Part shown: positions 34,273 to 42,472 of the stretch, piece by piece
Layout of the letters: each line of letters opens with the position of its first letter
How positions within the stretch are numbered: position 1 is the first letter of the stretch
The notes under the pieces: model-generated
Database searches by the model: none
What the model saw: only the letters and a program-made list of their open reading frames with translations
What the model was told of the DNA's origin: nothing
Made by a program: the position numbers and the translations under genes
From: Pseudomonadota bacterium
Lineage (GTDB): Bacteria; Pseudomonadota; Gammaproteobacteria; Burkholderiales; Chitinibacteraceae
Direction of reading: 5' to 3'
NCBI GenBank assembly: GCA_026399755.1
Contig: JAPLQI010000083.1
Coordinates: 1-43,427, forward strand
Length of the DNA: 43,427 nt

Positions 34273-35175
34273 CTAAGCCTCATCCACTTTTTTCATTCTG
34301 ATACCCACACTCTTAAATGCCTGCTCTAGCGCATCACGCAAAGTGGCATGGGTAGTCATGCCCTCAATATCAATCCCTAAATGCACAATAGTTTGCGCAA
34401 TCCCTGGTGACACCCCCGATATCAGGCTGGTACAGCCCATTAAGCGAGTCGCCTTAGTGATTTTAATCAGGTGATTGGCAACGCCCGAATCCACAATCGC
34501 CACACCAGAAATATCCATAATAAATACACGGGAGCGGGTTTCAGAAATCTTCATTAAAATGGCCGCCATAATGTCTTGCGCCCGTTTTGAATCAATAATC
34601 CCCACCACCGGCAGCATTAAAATATCCTGCCAAATCATGGTGACTGGCGTAGACATCTCCATTAAGGCACGGCTTTGATCATTAATTCTTTCATTAATTA
34701 AGCGACTATAGGTTTCCACTACAATCGTGGTATCTAAATGCAATAATTTAGTAATTGAGGCAACGGCCTTGCCATACTCCTCACTAAACAATCCACCGTC
34801 ATAAAGTTTCTTAGTAAACAACACAAATGAGTAATTCATGCCTGCAAAATAACTAGGTAAAGATAAACCAATCCGCGCATGAGTTTCGCCCAAACGACGG
34901 CGATCCTCCATATAGGCATCATCTAGGTGAGCGGCAAAAAAAGTTTTCCAATAATTTAGCTGCGAATTTTGTGCCCGCTTTTTCACCTCATCATTCGCCA
35001 TCAGCGTTTGATACTCTGGCAACTCGCGCATCCAATCATAAAAATGAGTAATGTATTCGGACATTCTCGGCACGACTAAAGCGCCATATTTACGCACTAC
35101 CTCAAGATCCACCTCATCAATATCATGCAAACGCATGATGTCTTTAATCGATGTTTGGCTGGTATGTTCATGCAT
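34273..35175 (-). CDS. rsbR: RsbR-type stressosome sensor with globin domain
   Basis: This 300-residue protein has an N-terminal protoglobin/globin-coupled-sensor domain (about 10-165) with aromatic helices (YWKTFFAAHLDD) and the GETHARIGL motif, where His99 is the likely haem ligand. The C-terminal STAS domain (about 175-292) holds FIMDISGVAIVDSGVANHL and SGVSPGIAQTIVHLGID. The residues phosphorylated in B. subtilis RsbR (Thr171 and Thr205) align with Ser196 (IIDSKRA) and Ser230 (IVDSGVA). Comparable haem-binding RsbR proteins occur in Vibrio stressosomes. The start at 35175 is set by AGGGG at 7 bases; two upstream in-frame starts are less well placed. It is the first gene of the operon. Confidence 0.92.
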   Translation of the reverse strand: MHEHTSQTSIKDIMRLHDIDEVDLEVVRKYGALVVPRMSEYITHFYDWMRELPEYQTLMANDEVKKRAQNSQLNYWKTFFAAHLDDAYMEDRRRLGETHARIGLSLPSYFAGMNYSFVLFTKKLYDGGLFSEEYGKAVASITKLLHLDTTIVVETYSRLINERINDQSRALMEMSTPVTMIWQDILMLPVVGIIDSKRAQDIMAAILMKISETRSRVFIMDISGVAIVDSGVANHLIKITKATRLMGCTSLISGVSPGIAQTIVHLGIDIEGMTTHATLRDALEQAFKSVGIRMKKVDEA

Positions 35176-35431
35176 CTTCATTCCCCTCGTATTACCTAAA
35201 ACTAACGACACCCATGCTTACATGAAAAACATGGCACGCCACCCCAAAATTCTCGCTGAAAGCTTCGCAATAAAACATTGCTGCCTTTCTAGATAGCTAG
35301 GCGAAAGAACTTTAGCAATATATAAACTCAAACTTTCCAGACCCGAAGAAATCTGACTAAACAAAGTCAGTCTATAGAAAGATACGGCCCAGCCAAATAG
35401 CGAAACGTAAGCCTACTTACAAAAAAATTAC

Positions 35432-35460
35432 AAAAAAAAGCCACCATACTTGGCGGCTTT
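35432..35460 (-). terminator. rho-independent terminator of the DUF4124 gene
   Basis: On the minus strand AAAGCCGCCA and TGGTGGCTTT form a 10-bp stem (one G-U pair) with a 4- to 5-base loop, followed by eight T. It separates the DUF4124 gene from the stressosome operon promoter. Confidence 0.88.
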
Positions 35461-35484
35461 CCTCGCATAAAAATGCAACTTAAC

Positions 35485-35907
35485 TTACGGGCAAAAGCGT
35501 TTTACGCTGGCCTCAACGCTTGCCGTTTCTGCTTTACGCTGAGCAGCCTCCATAAACTCTAATTTGCCTTTCTCATTCACACTGGAAAACTTTTTTGAGC
35601 CTTGCAAATAACCCAAGCGCGCTGTAGCCTCTTTACAGGCTTTTTCATCTTTTTCACTTTTTACAGGGGCAGGTACGCTGGCCACAGGTGCGCTGGCCTT
35701 TACCGCTATTCCGCTGGCCATAGACGCGTCTTTTCTCCCCCCAGACATCGTGCTGACAGGTAAATCCTTTGTTTTAACGACTTCTGCTTTATTGCCTTTA
35801 GGCGGCTGATCGGAATAATGCATCTTGCCGTCCGCATCTTTCCATTTGTAAATTTCCGCGTGCGCAGCACAAGCGAGAAGTAAGCTTAAAACAATCGCCA
35901 TTTTCAT
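35485..35907 (-). CDS. DUF4124-domain periplasmic protein
   Basis: The 140-residue protein has a signal peptide (cleavage after AHA, about residue 17) followed directly by the DUF4124 motif EIYKWKDADGKMHYSDQPPKG. The rest is a charged linker, an alanine/valine/proline stretch and a helical C-terminal region with two cysteines (KACKEATARLGYL and KRFCP). The ATG at 35907 is preferred because AAGGAT lies about 9 bases upstream; an ATG two codons later is also possible. DUF4124 proteins are common in beta- and gammaproteobacteria and have no known function. It is monocistronic, followed by a terminator. Confidence 0.88.
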   Translation of the reverse strand: MKMAIVLSLLLACAAHAEIYKWKDADGKMHYSDQPPKGNKAEVVKTKDLPVSTMSGGRKDASMASGIAVKASAPVASVPAPVKSEKDEKACKEATARLGYLQGSKKFSSVNEKGKLEFMEAAQRKAETASVEASVKRFCP

Positions 35908-36440
35908 TATCAAATATCCTTCGTTGTATGAACCAACACAATCCACATTGAAGTTGAAACAAATTTATCTTGTAAATATAGGTTAATTTAAATAACCCAT
36001 ATCAATCAATGCCAAATAAATAATTTTATCATAAATATTTTTAAAAATAGAATAAAAACAATCAGTGCGCATGAAATGCAATTAACAATGTGCTTTATCA
36101 AAAATAAAACACCCCGCAAAAAGAATGAAACTTTCCACAAGAAAAATCGTCCATCTTTCAGACAAACCTTACTCCTTATTTCGAATACACTCTATTAGCT
36201 TGACTATTGATCGGGGAATACCAGCATTCTCTATACACAAGGGAATAATAGTTTACAAGCGACAAAAGAAGGCCGAAAGCAACTTACTCAAACAAATAGC
36301 GTAAATGTAATCGATACTATAGGGCATCTGAAATCACAAGCCCAAGCCCCCTAATATAACGACTACCTAGCAATGACCTGCCAAAGATGGCTGTGCAAAT
36401 ACGCAAGCCGAAGACCTACCAAAAAAGCAAAGGAACCTGC
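35908..36440. other. AT-rich intergenic region before the mannoside genes
   Basis: About 530 bases of mostly AT-rich DNA hold no convincing gene; an in-frame upstream start at 36387 only lengthens the glycosidase. Promoters of the divergent DUF4124 gene and of the glycosidase must lie here. A LacI-type operator candidate is listed at 36306-36319. Confidence 0.5.
36306..36319. promoter_or_regulatory. candidate LacI-family operator
   Basis: TGTAATCGATACTA agrees with the LacI-family consensus TGNAANCGNTNNCA except at the second-last base. It lies 122 bases upstream of the glycosidase start. No LacI-type repressor gene is in the window. Confidence 0.25.
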
Positions 36441-39431
36441 ATGAGCGCCATTCTCTTTTATGACCACCAACTGGCTTATCATGGCGATCGGCCCCGACCG
36501 GAGGACTTGGCGCTTTGGCAGGAGCACGGCACCTTGGCCGATTGCAAGACTTTGATTAATGCGCTAAACAGCGCCTCTGCAGGTAGCTGCTTAGTTGCCA
36601 GTCATGGCCCTTATTTTCCGAGTGAGGCATGGCCGGTCTTGCTACGCTTTTTACAAAATGGCGGTAATTTGCTCAGCATGGGCAATATGCCTTTTTCCGC
36701 CCCTAGCACTTTGTTTAGGGATTTAAACATCCATGAAATGCTAGCTATCAATACAGCTGCAACGCTTAGCATAGAGGCCAGCCAAAAATATCCACTTCTC
36801 ATGGATAAAACCCATCTTTTTACGCCACAAGACGCTAGCTGTGGCTTTGTGCTAATGCCAACAAAGCATAAAGATTGCCCCAAGGAATCAGGCTCGAGCG
36901 GGCCAATGGATGCCCGAATTTATCCGCTCATTAGCAGCATCGACGCCGCAGGCCGCGCCATTGCCGCGCCGGTCGTACTCATCGAAAATCATCGAGGCCG
37001 CTTTGCTGGTAGCCGCTGGATCTTTGTGAATGTAGATGCCAGCGCCCTGTTTTGGGAGCAAGGCGGCAGCGAGGCACTGCTTGAGTGGGCCAAATTTTGC
37101 GGCCGAGGCGTAAGCGAAATCTGGATTAAACCCGATTTCGCCTGCTACTACCCCAGCGAAGTCCCTACGATTAACTTACAAATTGAAGCCTTACGTAGCA
37201 ATGCAGCTTGCCAGTGGCAATTTGAAATCAAAATCATGCAAGCGGGCAAGATGCTGATTCAAGAAACGCTAGCGCTCACTACTACCCCGCACGGCCCTGT
37301 GTTTCACCGCAGCACGCTACCTATGGTGGTTGTACACGGCTATTACGCCATCCACTGCCGAGCCGTTTCAGCCTTTGGCGAAGTCCGTGAATTACAGCAG
37401 GGATTTTGGGGGCGAGACCACCGCTTACTCGAAGAAGGCCAGCCACTTTGCGCAGGCCGCGATTACTTCACCCGTGGCGGCAAGCCCGTGCCGATTGTCG
37501 GCATGACCTATATGGCCAGCGATGTGCATCGCAAATTTTTACAATTACCCAACCCAGCGGTATGGGATAGGGATATGGCCGAATTTGCCCGCATGGGCAT
37601 CAACTATATTCGCACCGGCATCTGGACCGCATGGCGACAAGTGATGTTTAGCGATGGCCACGCGCAAGAAGCTGCCTTACGCGCCATCGATGCCTTCTTA
37701 CACTGCGCCAAACGCCACAATCTGGAAACGTGCTTTACCTTTTTTACCTTTACCCCAGAAACATGGGAAGGCCAAAATCCCTACCTAGACCCACGCGCTA
37801 TCGCTGCACAAAAGCGCTTTATTTCAGCCATTGTTAGCCGCCACAAAAACAGCAGCCATGTGCACTGGGATTTAATCAACGAGCCATCCATGTTTAACCC
37901 CGAGCAGATTTTCCTTGGGCCGCGAAGCGTGCAAGACACTATCGAAATCGCCGCATTTAGAACATGGCTGCAAGAGCAAAACGCAGATATCGCCAGCTGG
38001 CAGCAGCGCTGGAACCGCAGCCCTGCCGATCTGCCCGATTGGAACGCGGTACTTCCACCGCAACATCAGGATATAGGCCATAACCCAACTGAAATTCTGC
38101 CTAAGCAACACGGCATTTGGCTGGATTACAGCCTCTTTAGCCAAGCCATGCTCAATCGCTGGATCGCCGATTTAAGCGCCACCATCCGTGCCATCGCCCC
38201 GAACCGCCTGATTACAGTCGGCCAAGACGAGGCACTGGGGATGCAACGTCCATCGCCGATGTTTTTTGCCGAAACGGTGGATTACACCAATGTGCATAGC
38301 TGGTGGCTGAATGACGATTTGGCTTGGGATACTATCTTTAGCAAAACGCCAAATAAGCCAAGCCTCGTGCAAGAAACCGGCATCATGCATATCGAAAACC
38401 CTAATGGGCGCAGTAAGCGCAGCGAAACCGAACTCGCCCATATGCTAGAGCGCAAATATGCTTACGCATTTATTAATGGCGGCGCGGGTGCAGTACAGTG
38501 GTTGTGGAATATCAACTACCATATGGATAACATCAACGAATCGCATATTGGTGCATGCCGAGCCGATGGCACGCGTAAGCCCGAAGCCATGATCAGCGAA
38601 GATTTCGGCAGCTTCTTTAAAGCCATCGCCCCGATGATGCAAGACAGGCAGCTGGAAGACGTGGCGGTGATTTACCCCTTCAGTAACGATTACGGCAACC
38701 GCCGCTTTGCGCTAGAAGCCACGCAGCGCTTAGTGCGCGTCATGCAATACGAGCTGAAAGTGCCGGTACGCGCTATCAGTGAATATCACCTCGCCGACTT
38801 AGATCACGCCCCCGCCAAGCTGATTATCATCCCCAGCCCGCACGCCCTATCGCAAGCCGCCCGCGATTGGATTGGGCTATGTAAAACGCCCATCTTACTG
38901 ACTGGCCCCTGCGACTTAGACGCTTACTGGCAACCTTGCCAAGCCCTAATGAGCGAATCAGACACGTGCAATCTGCAGCGTGAGGAATCTATCCATATTG
39001 GTAGCCATAAGTATCGCGCCAGCTTTGGTGGTGACAAAATCGCCAAGCTTAGCAAGGGAAATTCACTGGGTAACTTACAAACCACAGGCAACATCCTTTG
39101 GTGCCCACTACCCCTAGAAATGAACGATCGCACTGAGCCGCTGCTTGCGCTCTATCAAACCGCGCTGGATTGGGCAGGCCTAAGCTCACCTTTAAACTGG
39201 CTATCCGGCGAGCAACCCGGCGTATTCGCCCAGAAACTCAGCTTTGAGTTTGGCGCATTATGGATTTTGGTGAACGAATCAGGGCAGACAGAAGCCATAA
39301 GCTTTGAAGACAAAGCCAGCGGCATCACCTACTCACTCACCATCGCCAGCGAGCGAGCGGTCTTATTTGCTACAGACAAGGAAGGCAAAGTGACGGCAAG
39401 ATTGAGGAAGCATAAGGTGAATCAGCTGTAA
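36441..39431 (+). CDS. clan GH-A glycoside hydrolase, probably mannoside-active
   Basis: This 996-residue protein has no signal peptide, so it is cytoplasmic. The N-terminal part (about 1-330) is a beta-rich and flavodoxin-like domain of unknown role. A TIM-barrel (about 340-680) carries the GH-A acid/base Glu481 in HWDLINEPSMF and nucleophile Glu645 in SLVQETGIMH, 164 residues apart; the C-terminal part (about 700-996) resembles the GH42-type trimerisation and beta domains. It could be a beta-galactosidase-type (GH42/GH2-like) or beta-mannosidase (GH5-like) enzyme; the adjacent GH125 and mannose isomerase favour a mannoside. The ATG at 36441 follows AAAGGAAC; an earlier start at 36387 is less likely. 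Its exact family cannot be fixed by eye. Confidence 0.82.
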   Translation: MSAILFYDHQLAYHGDRPRPEDLALWQEHGTLADCKTLINALNSASAGSCLVASHGPYFPSEAWPVLLRFLQNGGNLLSMGNMPFSAPSTLFRDLNIHEMLAINTAATLSIEASQKYPLLMDKTHLFTPQDASCGFVLMPTKHKDCPKESGSSGPMDARIYPLISSIDAAGRAIAAPVVLIENHRGRFAGSRWIFVNVDASALFWEQGGSEALLEWAKFCGRGVSEIWIKPDFACYYPSEVPTINLQIEALRSNAACQWQFEIKIMQAGKMLIQETLALTTTPHGPVFHRSTLPMVVVHGYYAIHCRAVSAFGEVRELQQGFWGRDHRLLEEGQPLCAGRDYFTRGGKPVPIVGMTYMASDVHRKFLQLPNPAVWDRDMAEFARMGINYIRTGIWTAWRQVMFSDGHAQEAALRAIDAFLHCAKRHNLETCFTFFTFTPETWEGQNPYLDPRAIAAQKRFISAIVSRHKNSSHVHWDLINEPSMFNPEQIFLGPRSVQDTIEIAAFRTWLQEQNADIASWQQRWNRSPADLPDWNAVLPPQHQDIGHNPTEILPKQHGIWLDYSLFSQAMLNRWIADLSATIRAIAPNRLITVGQDEALGMQRPSPMFFAETVDYTNVHSWWLNDDLAWDTIFSKTPNKPSLVQETGIMHIENPNGRSKRSETELAHMLERKYAYAFINGGAGAVQWLWNINYHMDNINESHIGACRADGTRKPEAMISEDFGSFFKAIAPMMQDRQLEDVAVIYPFSNDYGNRRFALEATQRLVRVMQYELKVPVRAISEYHLADLDHAPAKLIIIPSPHALSQAARDWIGLCKTPILLTGPCDLDAYWQPCQALMSESDTCNLQREESIHIGSHKYRASFGGDKIAKLSKGNSLGNLQTTGNILWCPLPLEMNDRTEPLLALYQTALDWAGLSSPLNWLSGEQPGVFAQKLSFEFGALWILVNESGQTEAISFEDKASGITYSLTIASERAVLFATDKEGKVTARLRKHKVNQL

Positions 39432-39483
39432 ATAAATCGGGGAGAACAAACGAGCATCCCTGAGCATCCAATAGTAAAAAACC

Positions 39484-39565
39484 GGTTTTCATAGGGTGTG
39501 CGAGTCGTTTTTCTTGCGCACCGTTTTTCGGCACACCGACTTAGTCGTTGTCCCCCCATAAAACC
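39484..39565 (+). repeat. MITE-like element (family B), copy 3
   Basis: Starts GGTTTTCATAGGGTGTGC and shares the 19-base string GTCGTTTTTCTTGCGCACC with copy 1. It ends GTCCCCCCATAAAACC, with near-inverted ends GGTTTTCAT and ATAAAACC. The right end resembles bases 42862-42880 next to the IS3 element. Confidence 0.65.
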
Positions 39566-39629
39566 GAATTGATGCCCTACTAAGCAATAAGTATCTGCAC
39601 AAATTGAAATGAACCAGGAATGTAGCCTT

Positions 39630-39773
39630 AGGGTGGGTTAGGCCAGAAAATGCATTCAATATAGGCGCTGCCCTATCCTGGCCGTAACCCACCGCAGCGC
39701 CGTGCCATGGTGGGTTACGCGCGACATAGATCAGCACCCTAATGTGTATCAAGAGCGCCCTAACCCACCCTAC
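39630..39773. repeat. pair of REP elements of the GGGTGGGTTA subfamily
   Basis: The first runs from AGGGTGGGTTAGGCCAG to CTGGCCGTAACCCACC (39630-39693). The second runs from GGTGGGTTACGC to GCGCCCTAACCCACCCTAC (about 39708-39773). The inverted ends and paired arrangement match bacterial interspersed mosaic elements. They fill the gap before the GH125 gene. Confidence 0.85.
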
Positions 39774-39863
39774 GATGACCTTTTACTTCTGCAGAAATTC
39801 TGTAGATACTTAGGCCCCCTAAAGCTAAACCACACATCCTTTCATCAATAGCTGAGCCATCCC

Positions 39864-41171
39864 TTGCAGCCAAAAAAATTCCACAGCCCCGCCGTCAACG
39901 ACCATATCGAAAGCATCAGCCAGCACATCTCTAATCCCGCCTTAGAGCGCTTATTTCGCCAGTGTTACCCCAACACCCTCGATACCACCGTGGCGTTTCA
40001 GATGGTGGATGGCCTGCCGGATACTTTTGTAATTACCGGCGATATCCACGCCATGTGGCTGCGGGACAGCGCGGCGCAGGTTTGGCCTTATTTAGCGCAT
40101 ATCCGAGCAGACCCTGAGCTTGCCACCATGATTGCCGGGCTGATCCGCCGCCACAGCGCCTGCATCCTGATCGATCCTTACGCCAACGCCTTTAACGACG
40201 GCCCTGCCCATAGCCAATGGCAGAGTGACAACACCATCATGTTGCCCGAATTGCACGAGCGCAAATGGGAGCTGGATTCGCTGTGCTATGCCATCCGACT
40301 GGCGCACGGCTATTGGCAAGGCAGCTCCGACCGCAGGCCTTTTGATGCGCAATGGCTGGCAGCCATGAAGCTAGCTGTAGCCACCATGAAAGCGCAGCAG
40401 CGCAAAGAGAATCGCGGGCCTTACTCTTTTACCCGCAGCGGCAGCTGGCAAGCCGATACCTTGGCTTGCGATGGCTGGGGCAACCCTGCTCGCCCCGTGG
40501 GGCTGATCGCCTCAATGTTTAGGCCATCGGATGACGCCACTGTTTTGCCGTTTTTTGTGCCATCCAACTTTTTTGCCGTGATTAGCCTGCGCCAGCTCGC
40601 CAGCATGGTGCTCGACCTCGACTCAGCCTTTGCCACCGAATGCACCGCTCTGGCTAATGAAGTCGCCGCCGCGCTGCAAGCCCACGCCATTGTTCAGCAC
40701 CCTAAACACGGCGCAATTTACGCCTATGAAGTGGACGGCTACGGCAGTGCGCTGCTAATGGACGATGCCAATATTCCCAATCTACTGTCCTTACCTTATC
40801 TAGGGGCAGTAGCGCAGAATGAAGAGGTCTATCAAAACACCCGCCGCTTTGCGCTCTCCTTTGACAACCCGTGGTTTTTTAAGGGGGGCCAGTTTGAAGG
40901 CAATGGCAGCCCGCACACGCTTGCGCCGATGATTTGGCCGATGTCCATCATCATGCGTGCCATGAGCAGCGATCAAGACGACGAAATCAGCCTCTGCCTG
41001 CACATGCTTAAAAGCAGCCACGCCGAAACTTACTTTATGCACGAATCATTTAATGCCAATCAGCCGCAGCAATTTACCCGCAGCTGGTTTGCATGGGCCA
41101 ACACCCTGCTGGGTGAACTCATCAGCAAAATAGCCCAAGAGCGCCCCCATTTACTCTCTGCAAAGGAATAG
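39864..41171 (+). CDS. GH125 exo-alpha-1,6-mannosidase
   Basis: The 435-residue (alpha/alpha)6-barrel protein has GH125 hallmarks: DTFVITGDIHAMWLRDSAAQVWPYL near residues 53-76, YANAFNDGPAHSQWQSD, SFTRSGSWQADTLACDGWGNPARPVGLIASMFRPSDDA, VPSNFFAVISLRQLA, and FMHESFNANQP. By motif position Asp203 and Glu394 are the candidate catalytic acid and base (Asp220 and Glu393 in the Clostridium enzyme). Family members release mannose from non-reducing alpha-1,6 ends, for example in N-glycans. The start is a TTG (an in-frame stop lies five codons upstream); no better start is available. It is followed after two bases by the isomerase gene. No signal peptide: cytoplasmic. Confidence 0.93.
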   Translation: MQPKKFHSPAVNDHIESISQHISNPALERLFRQCYPNTLDTTVAFQMVDGLPDTFVITGDIHAMWLRDSAAQVWPYLAHIRADPELATMIAGLIRRHSACILIDPYANAFNDGPAHSQWQSDNTIMLPELHERKWELDSLCYAIRLAHGYWQGSSDRRPFDAQWLAAMKLAVATMKAQQRKENRGPYSFTRSGSWQADTLACDGWGNPARPVGLIASMFRPSDDATVLPFFVPSNFFAVISLRQLASMVLDLDSAFATECTALANEVAAALQAHAIVQHPKHGAIYAYEVDGYGSALLMDDANIPNLLSLPYLGAVAQNEEVYQNTRRFALSFDNPWFFKGGQFEGNGSPHTLAPMIWPMSIIMRAMSSDQDDEISLCLHMLKSSHAETYFMHESFNANQPQQFTRSWFAWANTLLGELISKIAQERPHLLSAKE

Positions 41172-41173
41172 CC

Positions 41174-42340
41174 ATGTTTCGCACTAGAGAATTCTTACTT
41201 AAACATATTCGCCATACGATGGCGTTTTACGACCCGATTTCGGTCGACCCGGCGGGTGGTTTTTATCATTACTATATGGATGACGGCAGCGTTTACGATA
41301 AGGAAAGCCGCCACCTCGTCTCGTCCACCCGCTTTGTATTTAATAACGCCATGGCGTGGCTAGAGTTTGGCGAAAAGGAGTATCAGGCGCGCGTCAGGCA
41401 CGGCATTGATTTTATCCGCAAAGTGCATTTCAACCCGCTTTCCGGCGGCTACGCTTGGGAAGTTAAAAACGGCGAAGTGACGGATGCCACCAACCAATGC
41501 TACGGCCTCGCCTTTTTGATGCTGGCTTACGCCTGCGCCTATCGCAGCGGCATGGATGAAGCCAAAGTATGGCTGGATGAAACTTACGACACCATGGAGC
41601 AACATTTCTGGCTGCCCGAATACGGCGTTTACGCCAGCGAAGCCAGTAGCGATTGGGTACTAGATGATTATCGCGGCCAAAACGACAATATGCACGGCTG
41701 CGAAGCCATGCTCGCCGCCTTTGAAGCCACCGGCGAAATTCGCTATTTAGACCGAGCCAAACTACTGGCAGCCAACTTTACCCAGCGCCAAGCCGCCTTA
41801 ACCGAAGGGGCAATCTGGGAGCATTTCCGCACCGATTGGACGCCCAATTTGCAATACAACAAGGGCAACAAGACCAACATCTTCCGCCCTTGGGGCATCC
41901 AAACAGGCCACCAAACCGAATGGGCCAAACTGCTACTCATTTTAGACCGCCACGACCCGCAGCCCTGGCATCTAGCCCGCGCCCGCGAGCTATTTGAGAC
42001 CGCCATGTCATCAGGCTGGGACGAAGCACACGGCGGGCTAATCTACGGCTACGACTTAGACGGCGAGCCTTACGATCAGGATAAATACTTCTGGGTACAA
42101 GCCGAATCCCTCGCCGCCGCTGCCTTGCTGGCGGATCGCACTAGGGATGAAAAATACTGGCAAGCCTACGACAAAATCTGGACCTACAGCTGGGAGCATT
42201 TTGTCGACCACCAACACGGCGCGTGGTACCGCGTACTCAGCCCCGACAACCAGAAAATCGACCAACACAAATCCCCAGCGGGCAAAACCGACTACCACAC
42301 TATGGGCGCGTGTCATGAGGTTTTGAAGGTGGTTGATTAA
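41174..42340 (+). CDS. AGE/YihS-family mannose isomerase
   Basis: This 388-residue (alpha/alpha)6-barrel protein belongs to the N-acylglucosamine 2-epimerase superfamily. Three histidines that form the E. coli YihS active site (His176, His248, His383) occur here as His174 (DNMHGCEA), His246 (QTGHQTEW) and His381 (GACHEVL), with identical spacing. YihS and related ManI enzymes interconvert D-mannose and D-fructose (YihS also sulfoquinovose), which fits the adjacent alpha-mannosidase. The ATG has GGA 8 bases upstream, inside the end of the GH125 gene, and follows its stop by two bases, so the two are translationally coupled. An epimerase acting on a mannose-containing disaccharide is an alternative. 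Confidence 0.92.
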   Translation: MFRTREFLLKHIRHTMAFYDPISVDPAGGFYHYYMDDGSVYDKESRHLVSSTRFVFNNAMAWLEFGEKEYQARVRHGIDFIRKVHFNPLSGGYAWEVKNGEVTDATNQCYGLAFLMLAYACAYRSGMDEAKVWLDETYDTMEQHFWLPEYGVYASEASSDWVLDDYRGQNDNMHGCEAMLAAFEATGEIRYLDRAKLLAANFTQRQAALTEGAIWEHFRTDWTPNLQYNKGNKTNIFRPWGIQTGHQTEWAKLLLILDRHDPQPWHLARARELFETAMSSGWDEAHGGLIYGYDLDGEPYDQDKYFWVQAESLAAAALLADRTRDEKYWQAYDKIWTYSWEHFVDHQHGAWYRVLSPDNQKIDQHKSPAGKTDYHTMGACHEVLKVVD

Positions 42341-42356
42341 GCGAGGTAATTAAAAC

Positions 42357-42386
42357 GTAGGGCGCAATCGCCGCATGTATTGCGCC
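42357..42386. repeat. short hairpin element truncating a toxin gene
   Basis: GGCGCAAT (42361-42368) and ATTGCGCC (42379-42386) are perfect inverted repeats, preceded by GTAG as in the REP families. It lies directly between the isomerase stop and the toxin stump. Confidence 0.65.
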
Positions 42387-42403
42387 GTTGAGGTAATCGT
42401 TGA

Positions 42404-42469
42404 TATAAATCCACTCAATCTAGCGACATTGAATATGCCAAGTTAATGGCCGCAAGCCTTGAGGAATAA
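42404..42469 (+). pseudogene. C-terminal stump of a HigB/Gp49-like toxin
   Basis: A 21-residue frame (KSTQSSDIEYAKLMAASLEE after a stop codon) ends three bases before the antitoxin ATG. It matches the end of phage-derived Gp49/HigB-like toxins, which close with GGDKSxQ...DIxxAKxxA. The rest of the toxin (about 75-80 residues) is missing; a hairpin element stands in its place. The last bases (GAGGAATAA) provide the antitoxin ribosome-binding site, which explains their preservation. No activity is expected. Confidence 0.72.
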
Positions 42470-42472
42470 ATA

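Noticed and set aside
36387-36440. Upstream start for the GH-A hydrolase
   Set aside because: The internal ATG at 36441 has a good AAAGGAAC site 7 bases away; the extra 18 residues are basic and low complexity.
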